Positions 15,767 through 23,868 of a stretch of 64,000 bases of DNA are shown here, one piece after another; the stretch's first letter is position 1, and the number at the start of each line of letters is the position of its first letter. The DNA is from Paenibacillaceae bacterium (GTDB taxonomy: Bacteria > Bacillota > Bacilli > Paenibacillales > Paenibacillaceae). Under the pieces are notes generated by a model. The model worked only from the letters and a program-made list of their open reading frames with translations. It was not told where the DNA came from and ran no database searches. The stretch spans positions 1 through 64,000 of the forward strand of contig CAAFUF010000039.1 of NCBI GenBank assembly GCA_900766135.1, read 5' to 3'. Both the position numbers and the translations under genes were made by a program.

Positions 15767-15869
15767 TTAAAGCTCGATGCGGGCTTGCTCCCGGAGATGC
15801 CATGCTTCAGCATGACAAGTATCGGGAACATTAAGCCAACGGGTAATTAGGGATATTGTCAAGTAGACA

Positions 15870-15931
15870 GTGGAATAAAACAAAGTGTCTAAACAGCCTT
15901 AGCTCGAGCTTCACCGGGCTAAGGCTGTTTT
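15870..15931 (+). repeat. dispersed 62-bp element with terminator hairpin, copy A
   Basis: It shares nearly all its bases with 26356-26419. It contains the stem AAACAGCCTTAGC / GCTAAGGCTGTTT followed by T. The preceding TGTCAAGTAGACAG resembles the terminal repeats of the IS3-family remnant at 29821-30327, so this may be a solo IS end that now works as a terminator after merR. Apart from the suf promoter region nothing else is seen between 15767 and 16066. Confidence 0.75.
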
Positions 15932-15943
15932 CGTTTCGCCAAT

Positions 15944-15958
15944 TGATATTGATTATCA
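15944..15958 (+). promoter_or_regulatory. Fur-box-like site
   Basis: TGATATTGATTATCA matches the Bacillus 7-1-7 Fur consensus (TGATAAT-n-ATTATCA) at all but one position, and ATTATC continues downstream. It overlaps the -35 region of the marR-suf promoter, which suggests iron-dependent repression. Confidence 0.7.
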
Positions 15959-15977
15959 TTATCGTCTGTGCTAAGAT
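15949..15977 (+). promoter_or_regulatory. promoter of the marR-suf operon
   Basis: TTGATT at 15949-15954 and TAAGAT at 15972-15977, 17-bp spacer. Overlapped by the Fur-like box and followed directly by the MarR palindrome. Confidence 0.55.
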
Positions 15978-15979
15978 TA

Positions 15980-16003
15980 TTTTTGTTCAGTACTGAACAA
16001 AAA
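15980..16003 (+). promoter_or_regulatory. perfect 24-bp palindrome, probable MarR operator
   Basis: Core TTGTTCAGTACTGAACAA flanked by TTT and AAA, a perfect palindrome at the expected transcription start of the marR-suf operon. Its outer TTGTT/AACAA half-sites match the operators of the paralogous MarR at 13709. Confidence 0.8.
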
Positions 16004-16066
16004 GGATCGCAGTCTGGTGCGGTCACTGACTTGGTCTGTTAACTACAAGAAAGGGGGATTGCGAAT

Positions 16067-16588
16067 TTGGAGTTTCCAAATCATTTTAAAGGTCATCTTT
16101 ACGAGCAGTATATAAAAATGCTGCATCTGAACGAGTTGTATACGGAACATGAAATTGACCTGTTTCGGCAACAAGCCAAAGAGCACCAGATCGACATGCT
16201 TTCTAACAATATTACAAGTGTACACGTTATCGATTGCATTGGTGATTATGAACCTATAAACCATACCGGAATTGTGAAGAAAATGGATTTGTCCAAAGCA
16301 AGCATTACTAATATTTGTTCAAAGCTGCTGGAAACGGACTTTATTAGGAGAAGTCAACTGAACAACAATCGGAAGGAGATTTATTTTAGCTTAACGGAGA
16401 AGGGAAGACGTGTTTATCATTTGCATAAAAAGCTGCATCAAGAGAAAGAAGAGGGGTTCTACCAATTTATAGAATCCTATTCTGAGACGGAGTTACAGAC
16501 GATCGGAAAATTTATGAGTGATTTGCTGGCGCGTGCCGAACAACTCTACGGAAGGGAAGTTAGGGAGAATGACGACCTTAAAGATTGA
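16067..16588 (+). CDS. MarR family regulator fused by overlap to the suf operon
   Basis: 173 residues starting at TTG 16067 after AAGGGGG. The winged helix spans about residues 55-115 (IDCIGDYEPINHTGIVKKMDLSKASITNICSKLLETDFIRR), with the wing NNNRKEIYF. It has two Cys but no obvious Fe-S ligand pattern. Its last codons overlap sufC by 20 bases, so the two are translationally coupled. A perfect palindrome at the promoter makes it the likely local repressor of the suf genes, beside a Fur-like box. MarR control of a SUF operon is unusual; SufR, IscR or Fur are the known regulators. Confidence 0.85.
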   Translation: MEFPNHFKGHLYEQYIKMLHLNELYTEHEIDLFRQQAKEHQIDMLSNNITSVHVIDCIGDYEPINHTGIVKKMDLSKASITNICSKLLETDFIRRSQLNNNRKEIYFSLTEKGRRVYHLHKKLHQEKEEGFYQFIESYSETELQTIGKFMSDLLARAEQLYGREVRENDDLKD

Positions 16589-17348
16589 GGATTTAAGATC
16601 CAAGATTGAAGGGAAAGAGATTTTAAAAGGGCTCACACTGGAGATTCATGGAGGCGAGATTCATGCGATTATGGGGCCTAATGGGACGGGAAAAAGCACA
16701 TTGGCTTCGGCCTTAATGGGCCATCCCAAATACGAAGTTACGGATGGCAAGGTGACACTGGACAATGAAGACCTTCTGGAGATGGAGGTGGATGAGCGTG
16801 CCCGGGCGGGCTTGTTTCTCGCGATGCAATACCCGAGTGAAATTTCCGGCGTAACGAACTCGGACTTTCTCAGAAGCGCCATCAATGCACGGCGTGAAGA
16901 AGGCGATGAGATCTCCTTAATCCGTTTTATCCGTGAAATGGAGAGCAAAATGAAAGGGCTGGAGATGAATCCGGAATTCGCGCATCGTTACTTGAATGAG
17001 GGATTCTCCGGCGGCGAAAAAAAGCGGAATGAAATTTTGCAAATGATGCTGCTTGAACCCAAGTTTGTGATTCTGGACGAAGTGGATTCCGGGCTTGATA
17101 TTGATGCCCTGCGTATTGTGGCGAATGGTGTAAATGAGATGCGCAGCCCGGATCGAGGTTTTTTAATCATCACCCATTATCAACGTCTGTTGAATTATAT
17201 CACCCCGGATTTTGTGCATGTCATGATGCAAGGCCGGATTGTCAAATCTGGCGGCCCGGAGCTTGCCCACCGTCTAGAGGCTGAAGGGTACGATTGGGTG
17301 AAAGAGGAGCTTGGGATTACGGATGAGACGGTGGCAGAAGAAGTTTAA
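16569..17348 (+). CDS. sufC: SufC, Fe-S cluster assembly ATPase
   Basis: 259-residue ABC-type ATPase of the SUF scaffold. Walker A GPNGTGKST at residues 36-44, signature FSGGEKKRNEI and Walker B FVILDEVDSGLD are all present. SufC binds SufB and SufD and drives the scaffold's conformational change during cluster assembly in the cytoplasm. The ATG at 16569 has GGGAGA upstream and lies inside the end of the MarR gene. It is followed by sufD after 20 bp. Confidence 0.95.
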   Translation: MTTLKIEDLRSKIEGKEILKGLTLEIHGGEIHAIMGPNGTGKSTLASALMGHPKYEVTDGKVTLDNEDLLEMEVDERARAGLFLAMQYPSEISGVTNSDFLRSAINARREEGDEISLIRFIREMESKMKGLEMNPEFAHRYLNEGFSGGEKKRNEILQMMLLEPKFVILDEVDSGLDIDALRIVANGVNEMRSPDRGFLIITHYQRLLNYITPDFVHVMMQGRIVKSGGPELAHRLEAEGYDWVKEELGITDETVAEEV

Positions 17349-17368
17349 AAGCTGAGGAGGAAAAGCAA

Positions 17369-18676
17369 GTGGGGACACAAGCCATAAATTTAATGAACGC
17401 GAACGCTTTACGCGCTTGGTCAAGTGCTATAGGTGAGCCTCATTGGCTGCTTGAACGTCGGATTCAGGCACTCAAGCTGGCAGGGGCGCTGGAGCTGCCT
17501 AAAGTGGAGAAAACTAAACTTGAAAAATGGGATATTTACGAAACAGGAGATTACAAGGCGGAGAATCCGTGGTCAAGTTTGGAAGATGCGCCGGAGGTTG
17601 TTCGAGGTTTGACTTCTTCTCCAGTGAAAGGCGGACTGATCGTTCAGGTCAATTCGGATGTAGTGTATACGGAATTGTCCGAGAGCTTAGCCGCCCGGGG
17701 AGTCATTTTAACGGACTTGCACACTGCGGCAAAAGAACATGAGGAATTGGTTCAACGTCATCTCTATCAGGCCGTGAAGCCGGAAGAGCATCGTTTATCT
17801 GCTGCACACAGCGCCTTATGGAGTGGCGGCGTTTTCCTATATGTCCCGGACGGTGTCGAGGTTGAAGCGCCGATTCAGGCGATCTTTCTTAACGATACCA
17901 GCGGGGTGCGTTTTGCTCCTCACGTCTTAATTGTGGCGGGGAGCAACAGCAAGGTCACTTATGTGGATCATTGTTTGTCAAGCGGGGATGATGTCAAGGT
18001 TTTGCATAATGGTGTGGTTGAAGTCTTCGCGGGGGCAGGCTCAAAGGTGCAAGTCGCTTCGGTTCATCAGCTTGCTGCAGCAACAACGGATTTCACCGAG
18101 CGGCGGGCGGTTGTTCTTGCCGATGGCGCGGTGGAATGGATTATCGGCGAAATGAACAAGGGGAATACCGCCAGCGATACCCAGACATTGCTTCAAGGCA
18201 ATGGGTCGGTATCCGACACGAAGGTGATTGCGATTGGCACGGGCCTTCAAAAATCGAGCTACACCACGCAAGCCCGGCATTTTGGCAGAAGTTCGGTGAG
18301 CCAGATGATTACGCGTGCCGTCATGCTTGAGGAAGCTACCGCCATTATCAATGGAATTACAAAGATTGAAAAAGGCGCTACCCATTGCGATGGTCAGCAA
18401 ACCGAACGCGTGCTGATGTTAAGTCCTAAAGCGCGCGGCGATGCCAATCCGATCCTGCTAATCGATGAGGATGATGTAACCGCCGGCCATGCTGCATCCG
18501 TGGGGCAAGTCAATGCGGAACAAATCTATTATCTGATGTCGCGCGGGATATCACGGAGTGAAGCCGAATATCTTGTTATTTTCGGATTCCTCGCTCCGGT
18601 CATTTCGGAAATTCCGCTGGAGGCAGTTCGCGATCGTCTGCAAGATTTGGTGGAGAGCAAGCTCGGCAGATCCTAG
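17369..18676 (+). CDS. sufD: SufD, Fe-S cluster assembly scaffold subunit
   Basis: 435 residues. GTG start with AGGAGG 8 bases upstream. The beta-helix core includes the HSALWSGGVFLYVPDGVEVEAPI segment shared with SufB. The C-terminal DEDDVTAGHAASVGQVNAEQIYYLMSRGIS carries the conserved His thought to help form the cluster site at the SufB-SufD interface. Works with SufB and SufC in the SufBC2D complex. Second of three suf genes here. The order C-D-B lacks the sufS and sufU genes that lie between D and B in Bacillus subtilis. Confidence 0.93.
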   Translation: MGTQAINLMNANALRAWSSAIGEPHWLLERRIQALKLAGALELPKVEKTKLEKWDIYETGDYKAENPWSSLEDAPEVVRGLTSSPVKGGLIVQVNSDVVYTELSESLAARGVILTDLHTAAKEHEELVQRHLYQAVKPEEHRLSAAHSALWSGGVFLYVPDGVEVEAPIQAIFLNDTSGVRFAPHVLIVAGSNSKVTYVDHCLSSGDDVKVLHNGVVEVFAGAGSKVQVASVHQLAAATTDFTERRAVVLADGAVEWIIGEMNKGNTASDTQTLLQGNGSVSDTKVIAIGTGLQKSSYTTQARHFGRSSVSQMITRAVMLEEATAIINGITKIEKGATHCDGQQTERVLMLSPKARGDANPILLIDEDDVTAGHAASVGQVNAEQIYYLMSRGISRSEAEYLVIFGFLAPVISEIPLEAVRDRLQDLVESKLGRS

Positions 18677-18717
18677 CAAATCAAATGAGTCCTGAAAGGT
18701 TAAAAGGAGTGTTACGA

Positions 18718-20115
18718 ATGGCTAAAAAAGCGCCGGATATGGGCGAATATAAATACGGGTTTCGCGACGGGCACCAGTCTATTTTTCAATCCGGAAAAGG
18801 CCTGACTGAAGAGATTGTCCGGGAAATCTCCCGAATCAAGGAAGAACCGGAATGGATGCTCGATTTTCGGCTGAAAGCTTTGAAACAATTCTACAAAATG
18901 CCGATGCCTGGGTGGGGAGCGGATTTAACTGGGCTAAATCTGGATGACATCCAATATTACGTTCGTCCTTCGGAAAAACAGGGAAAGACCTGGGAAGAGG
19001 TTCCTTCCGAGATCAAAGCCACCTTTGATAAGCTGGGAATCCCTGAAGCGGAGCAAAAGTTCCTGTCAGGCGTATCCGCTCAATACGAGTCGGAAGTCAT
19101 CTATCACAGTATGCGGAAGGAACTGGAGGAGCAGGGCGTTATTTTCCTTGATACGGATACGGCCTTAAAGCAATATCCTGAAGTGTTCAAGCAATATTTC
19201 GGTACGATCATCCCGCCCGCTGACAATAAATTTGCAGCGCTTAACAGTGCGGTTTGGTCAGGCGGCAGCTTTGTATACATTCCGAGGGGCGTTCAGTGTG
19301 AGGTTCCGATACAAGGGTATTTCCGCATCAATTCCGAAAATATGGGCCAATTCGAGCGGACATTAATTATTGCCGAAGAGGGAAGCTTCGTTCATTACGT
19401 TGAAGGATGTACTGCACCTATTTATAGTACCAGCTCTTTGCATAGCGGAGTTATCGAAATTATTTGCCGGAAAGATTCCCGTGTCCGCTACACGACCATC
19501 CAGAATTGGGCTCCTAATATCTACAACTTGGTAACCCAAAGGGCTGTGGCCGAGGAAAACGCCACAATGGAATGGGTGGACGGCAACATCGGCTCCAAGG
19601 TAACAATGAAGTATCCGGCAGTAATCTTGAAAGGAAGAGGAGCCAAGGGTTCCGTCCTTTCCATTGCCGTAGCCGGCAAAGATCAGCATCAGGATGCCGG
19701 CGCGAAGGTCATTCACCTTGCTCCCGAGACAACCTCTACGATCATATCCAAGTCTATCAGCAAACAGGGCGGCAAAGTCAACTACCGGGGGTTGTCCAGC
19801 TTCAGCCGCGATTCTGCAGGGTCCAAGTCCAATATTAAGTGCGATACGTTGATTCTGGACAATCTCTCAACCTCAGATACCATTCCGTACAATGAAATTA
19901 AAAACGATCAGATTACTTTGGAACACGAGGCAACCGTATCCAAAGTGTCCGAGGAGCAACTCTTTTACTTAATGAGCCGCGGGCTTACGGAGCAAGAGGC
20001 TACACAAATGATTGTAATGGGCTTTATTGAGCCGTTTACCAAAGAATTACCAATGGAATATGCCGTTGAAATGAATCGGCTCATTCAATTTGAGATGGAA
20101 GGAAGCATCGGTTGA
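18718..20115 (+). CDS. sufB: SufB, Fe-S cluster assembly scaffold subunit
   Basis: 465 residues; ATG 18718 is chosen because GGAG lies upstream and the family starts with MAKKAPxxGEYKYGF. Strong matches include NSAVWSGGSFVYIPRGVQCEVPIQGYFRIN, EGCTAPIY, SSFSRDSAGSKSNIKCDTLILDN (a conserved Cys implicated in accepting sulfur or building the cluster) and HEATVSKVSEEQLFYLMSRGL. SufB is the main scaffold on which the cluster is built from SufS-derived sulfur. Here the sulfur donor genes must be elsewhere. Confidence 0.95.
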   Translation: MAKKAPDMGEYKYGFRDGHQSIFQSGKGLTEEIVREISRIKEEPEWMLDFRLKALKQFYKMPMPGWGADLTGLNLDDIQYYVRPSEKQGKTWEEVPSEIKATFDKLGIPEAEQKFLSGVSAQYESEVIYHSMRKELEEQGVIFLDTDTALKQYPEVFKQYFGTIIPPADNKFAALNSAVWSGGSFVYIPRGVQCEVPIQGYFRINSENMGQFERTLIIAEEGSFVHYVEGCTAPIYSTSSLHSGVIEIICRKDSRVRYTTIQNWAPNIYNLVTQRAVAEENATMEWVDGNIGSKVTMKYPAVILKGRGAKGSVLSIAVAGKDQHQDAGAKVIHLAPETTSTIISKSISKQGGKVNYRGLSSFSRDSAGSKSNIKCDTLILDNLSTSDTIPYNEIKNDQITLEHEATVSKVSEEQLFYLMSRGLTEQEATQMIVMGFIEPFTKELPMEYAVEMNRLIQFEMEGSIG

Positions 20116-20172
20116 TTTATTCCTTTCACCCATCAAGCGTTTTACTTATTAGGAGGCATGGGGTGTGTTTTG

Positions 20173-20385
20173 ATGAAGAAAAATAACTCGGACATCTCAG
20201 AATTAGAGCAAATTACTCGCGAGAAAAAGAAAATTCAGTTCTATCTTAATATGCTCGTTGGGCTGAGTGCCAGTTGTGGTGTGATGATACCTACGGATCC
20301 CATTTATACGATTTTAAGGGAACTTTCAGATCAAGAGGCCTCTCTAATAGAAAAGTCAAAGGATCAATCAGAACATCCAGAATGA
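20173..20385 (+). CDS. small hypothetical protein in the suf operon
   Basis: About 70 residues, charged at both ends with a hydrophobic centre (YLNMLVGLSASCGVMIPTDP). ATG 20173 is chosen because the ATG at 20158 sits only one base after AGGAGG, although the start remains uncertain. One Cys is present. Length and helix pattern vaguely recall Spo0E-like phosphatases, but the defining motif is not seen. It lies between sufB and the nfu-type gene, 57 bp and 49 bp from them, so co-expression with Fe-S genes is likely. Function unknown. Confidence 0.6.
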   Translation: MKKNNSDISELEQITREKKKIQFYLNMLVGLSASCGVMIPTDPIYTILRELSDQEASLIEKSKDQSEHPE

Positions 20386-20434
20386 AAAAAGCATGAATGG
20401 AATGTTGGTAAAACAATGAGAGGAGGGTGGCATA

Positions 20435-20674
20435 ATGGAGGACAATGGAATTTTATTCGATGAAGTATCGGAAGTGCTTCTCAAACTACGTCCTTTCTTA
20501 TTGCGTGACGGTGGAGATGCTGAACTGGTTGAGGTCGAGAACGGTATAGCCAAATTAAGATTTTTGGGAGCCTGCAACGGTTGCCCAAGTGCGACGATTA
20601 CATTAAAGGCCGCTATTGAACGCGCCATTCTTGAGGAAATTGATGATATTAAAGAGGTTGTACAAGTATTCTAA
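20435..20674 (+). CDS. NifU C-terminal domain protein (Nfu-type Fe-S carrier)
   Basis: 79 residues, essentially just the NifU C-terminal domain: LRPFLLRDGGDAELVEVENGIAKLRFLGACNGCPSATITLKAAIERAI. The CxxC pair is Cys47 and Cys50, which hold a [4Fe-4S] cluster across a dimer. It transfers clusters to target proteins. GAGGAGGG precedes the ATG. It ends the suf operon and fits as the carrier for clusters made on SufBC2D. Confidence 0.92.
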   Translation: MEDNGILFDEVSEVLLKLRPFLLRDGGDAELVEVENGIAKLRFLGACNGCPSATITLKAAIERAILEEIDDIKEVVQVF

Positions 20675-20748
20675 TTTTCAATGAACGATAAGAAGGTATC
20701 GTCGAAAGAGAACGCTTCTTCATCATGAGATGACATTCAGGAGGAAAA

Positions 20749-20914
20749 ATGCCGAATCAAATAAAGAAAGTCCCTCATTGGTTTTTTACATGACATAACG
20801 AAGAACTGGACCCTGCCGCTCCTTATATTACTGAGTGCTTCTGTCTTCCTATTTGTGTTTGGGATAGCTTCAGCACGAAACCGATTTGTAGGTGAGCTCC
20901 ATCATCACTTATAA
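20749..20914 (+). pseudogene. frameshifted small membrane protein
   Basis: A strong AGGAGG precedes ATG 20749, but the frame stops after 14 codons at 20791-20793. If one T of the six-T run near 20776 is removed, the frame continues to 20914 as a 54-residue peptide with one clear membrane helix (LPLLILLSASVFLFVFGIA) and a C-terminal ELHHHL. It looks like the N-terminus of a membrane protein such as a sensor kinase. Either a homopolymer sequencing error, slippage-controlled expression, or a decayed gene. The rest of 20675-20946 shows nothing clear. Confidence 0.45.
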
Positions 20915-20946
20915 TTTCAGTAATAGTTGGAGGTGTAGAACAATCA

Positions 20947-21870
20947 ATGAACGTATTTTCTAAAGGAACAAAAATGGTATTTGGGTTGCTCCTTTTCGTA
21001 GTCACGATTACAGGATGCACCACCCCAATGCCGATATCTTCAAATGAAAATCAATCTCTATCTCATCAACCTCAAGATACGAAACCCGTAGAAAATGCTA
21101 TACCTGAAACACCAGTTGTCGAGGTGAAGAACATCCCCCCGAACAAACCGGTTGAATATGATCCAGCCTGGCCGGATCAGTCGGTGAAGTCTTCTAACGG
21201 GCATCTTGTGAATAGCTGTGTTCCGGAGGAGCTGCGCGATAAAGCAACTACCTTAACAACCAGTGATGGGGTGCATCTGTCTGCACTTGTGCTTGGCAGC
21301 GGAGATAAAGGAGTCCTGCTTGCACACGAGCAAGGTTATAGCATTTGCTCTTTTCTTGACTTGGGAACTGAACTGGCTGACAGCGGGTATCTGGTGGTTA
21401 TTCCTGAATATCGTAATCATGGTGCCTCAGAGGATTTTCCGGAGGATAATCAGAATATAGATCGTGATGCAGATGCTGCCTTAAGCGAACTCGAACGATG
21501 GGGTGCAAAAAGAGTGTTTTTGGCGGGAGCATCATGTGGCGGTAGTACAGCAATCATTGCAGGCGTTCGTCAGGCGCTACCTATTGAGGGGCTGATTATT
21601 CTTTCTTCTCCTGCACAATGTGGGCCCCTTGATTCCATTCCGAGCGTGAAGAAGATTAAAGCACCATCCCTATTTGTTTTTTCGCCTGGCGATTATGGAG
21701 GTTCCATTGAACAAGAAGTGCGCAAATTATATCAAGCATCCGGAGCAACGGATAAAGAGCTTATTGTGGATGAGAGTGGTTATCACGGAACAGATATGTA
21801 CCATAGGGGAGAGCACGGTGATGCCTTGAAGTCCAAGCTTATAGACTTTGTTAAGAAGGAAATTAATTAA
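20947..21870 (+). CDS. lipoprotein alpha/beta hydrolase
   Basis: 307 residues. An N-terminal signal with lipobox ITGC (Cys24) predicts anchoring on the outer face of the membrane, followed by a Pro/Gln-rich linker (residues 30-75). The hydrolase fold has VLLAHEQGYSICSF (oxyanion region), the nucleophile elbow AGASCGGS (Ser196) and a late GYHGTDM that supplies the His. It resembles the dienelactone-hydrolase/esterase group. It stands alone with terminators after it. An unusual Cys next to the nucleophile Ser is worth noting. Confidence 0.8.
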   Translation: MNVFSKGTKMVFGLLLFVVTITGCTTPMPISSNENQSLSHQPQDTKPVENAIPETPVVEVKNIPPNKPVEYDPAWPDQSVKSSNGHLVNSCVPEELRDKATTLTTSDGVHLSALVLGSGDKGVLLAHEQGYSICSFLDLGTELADSGYLVVIPEYRNHGASEDFPEDNQNIDRDADAALSELERWGAKRVFLAGASCGGSTAIIAGVRQALPIEGLIILSSPAQCGPLDSIPSVKKIKAPSLFVFSPGDYGGSIEQEVRKLYQASGATDKELIVDESGYHGTDMYHRGEHGDALKSKLIDFVKKEIN

Positions 21871-21912
21871 AGTAAATCACTTTTGTAAGTCACTTTTGTA
21901 AGGTCAAGAGAA

Positions 21913-21946
21913 AGCCGCTCGTTTCCCGGCAGGGGAACGGAGCGGC
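21913..21946. terminator. bidirectional terminator hairpin
   Basis: GC-rich stem GCCGCTCGTTTCCC / GGGGAACGGAGCGGC with a short loop between convergent genes. On the minus strand TTTCTCTT follows. Confidence 0.6.
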
Positions 21947-21970
21947 AATATGATGCAGGGTCAGGGAAGA

Positions 21971-22165
21971 TCATGAAGCAAACGGGTAATCCATAACGAC
22001 AATTCCTTCAACAAACGGGCCAATAGATTGCAATAATCCTTGATGCAGGGGGTGCTGAATATAATCCCGGCTAGCCTGTTGATCCTCGAAAGTGACTCTG
22101 ATTCTCAGAGCAGCTCGAATCTTCTTCAAGAGTTTAGAATGCCGGAGGAGCCCGAACGCATTCAA
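21971..22165 (-). pseudogene. stress-responsive dimeric alpha/beta barrel (Dabb) protein, C-terminal remnant
   Basis: The C-terminal 40 residues (LRIRVTFEDQQASRDYI, then HPLHQGLL and VVMDYPF) match the end of Dabb-domain proteins, which dimerise through an antiparallel sheet. The preceding sequence does not fit the family and has no proper start, so the N-terminal half is lost. It lies immediately downstream of the minus-strand MFS gene and may once have been in its operon. Confidence 0.55.
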
Positions 22166-22207
22166 CGCTCGGGATTTCCCTTATTTGGAGTTTCATTTAC
22201 CATTCAC

Positions 22208-23365
22208 CTATGATGGAACGGTCGATGCTTTTTGTTTGTTTAAGGAGAAAATGGCTGAAATGACTGCTAGAATAACAATCAGTCCGCCAACCCAAGCATT
22301 CGTTGTGACGGAATAATGGTTGACAATCAGTCCCCCAAGTATTGAACCTGCTGCAACTCCTATGTGTAAAGATGATGTATTAAAGCTTAATTGGATATCC
22401 GAAGATTCCGGAGCTGTTTGTACCAGATAGCTTTGAATGGCAGGACTTGGAGCCATATTACATGCACACCAGACTACGGTTACGATGAGTAATAGAAAGA
22501 TAGAACCTGTAGAATAAGGCAACAAGAATATAGCGAGCGCATGTAACAGGAGAGTGATGAGTATCGTTTTGCTGTTCCCAAGTTTATCTGAGGACCATCC
22601 TCCAATCCATCCTCCTGCTATACCTGCTAATCCATATACAAACAGAACAAAACTGATCATGTTCGTTGACAGCCCCATCATCTCATGTAAAAAAGGTGTG
22701 ATGTAGGTGTAGATTGTGAATTGGCCAGTCATCTGTAATATTGAGATTGAATGAGCGGATAAAATTTTGGAGTCCTTTAGCGTTCGAAGCTGTTCTCGCA
22801 ACTGGACTCCCGGCCGTGGAGCTACCTGAGGAAGATAGCGTTTGACTGCCCATGCCACGATTAAGGTAAGGGCCCCGACCAAAGCAAATGTTGAGCGCCA
22901 TCCCCACATTTCGCCAATGAATGTGCCAAGAGGGACACCGATGACAAGAGATGCGCTTATCCCCATAAAAATAATACCGATTGCACGACCTCTTAATTCG
23001 GGCGCAACTATACTTGAAGCCATAACAACAGATAGAACAACCACAATCGAGCAACTTGCTGCAAGTATAATCCGCGAAACAAGAAGAACCGCAAAGGTAG
23101 GGCTAACGATAGAAATCATGTTTCCTACGAAAAAGACAAACATTGCAGCAGTCAATAATTTTCTGCGCTCTACTTTAGCGGTAAGGGAAATTAGTATAGG
23201 GGAACCAAAAGCAAAGACTAATGAATAGACCGTAATCAGTTGGCCTGCGGTACCTACTGAAACGTTCAGATCTTGTGCGATCATATCGATTATTCCGGCA
23301 ATGACGAGCTCGACAGTGCCTACTACAAATGAGGCAATTGCTAAAATCCATATTCGTTTATCCAT
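22208..23365 (-). CDS. MFS transporter, DHA1 type
   Basis: 385 residues with twelve hydrophobic segments. The N-terminus (ILAIASFVVGTVELVIAGIIDMIA) and loop motif AKVERRKLL identify the DHA1 efflux group. ATG 23365 has AAGGAG upstream; the six codons before it in the same frame are not used. Paralog of the protein at 5221. Transcribed away from the Atu4866-type gene, which shares its strand 60 bp upstream. The divergent AraC gene may control both. Substrate unknown. Confidence 0.85.
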   Translation of the reverse strand: MDKRIWILAIASFVVGTVELVIAGIIDMIAQDLNVSVGTAGQLITVYSLVFAFGSPILISLTAKVERRKLLTAAMFVFFVGNMISIVSPTFAVLLVSRIILAASCSIVVVLSVVMASSIVAPELRGRAIGIIFMGISASLVIGVPLGTFIGEMWGWRSTFALVGALTLIVAWAVKRYLPQVAPRPGVQLREQLRTLKDSKILSAHSISILQMTGQFTIYTYITPFLHEMMGLSTNMISFVLFVYGLAGIAGGWIGGWSSDKLGNSKTILITLLLHALAIFLLPYSTGSIFLLLIVTVVWCACNMAPSPAIQSYLVQTAPESSDIQLSFNTSSLHIGVAAGSILGGLIVNHYSVTTNAWVGGLIVILAVISAIFSLNKQKASTVPS

Positions 23366-23425
23366 TCCAAACTCCTTACGCAAATTAAATTGATGCAGTT
23401 CTTCGTTTTCTTTTCTTTCTTCCGG

Positions 23426-23677
23426 TCACGTTCGATAGAGGATCATACCTGCGTGGTAGAGCACCCCTTCTCGAAAATCGCCATCAGCCGTAAACCCAGT
23501 ATCATCTACATATTGGATATGATCGCCTTCGATGGTATAGCTGCCTTGATAAGCACTATTGCGATTGCCGCGAGCTTCGTCGTACCGACCATTTGGCAGT
23601 AGTTCATGCCGGATATATCCGTCGGCGGTAACCCACATTCCGACATAGGGATGAGGATTTGCTTGGTCTGTCTTCAT
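23426..23677 (-). CDS. Atu4866 domain protein
   Basis: 83 residues almost entirely made of the Atu4866 fold, a small beta-barrel: HPYVGMWVTADGYIRHELLP, GRYDEARG, AYQGSYTIEGDHIQYVDDTG and DFREGVLYHAGM are all hallmark segments. The role is not established; members often sit beside AraC regulators and oxidoreductases, and a ligand-binding or enzymatic function has been suggested. GGAGAG precedes the ATG. Likely co-transcribed with the MFS gene and divergent from an AraC-family regulator. Confidence 0.88.
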   Translation of the reverse strand: MKTDQANPHPYVGMWVTADGYIRHELLPNGRYDEARGNRNSAYQGSYTIEGDHIQYVDDTGFTADGDFREGVLYHAGMILYRT

Positions 23678-23868
23678 TCTTGCTCTCTCCTTCCAGATCG
23701 GATCATAAATGATCTTGATTGCTTACTGCATCATTATTATGTTCTCACTCGAAGGTAAGGCGGTAGCCGGATCATTTCATGCAATTGCCTAATCCTCCAA
23801 AAAGTTATAATATTATGGCTAAGAACATGGGGTTAAAGGGTTGTGAAGAGATGGAGGGGAAGGTCACG

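Noticed and set aside
20173..20385. Spo0E-like aspartyl phosphatase
   Set aside because: Length is similar but the SQxLD core motif is absent.
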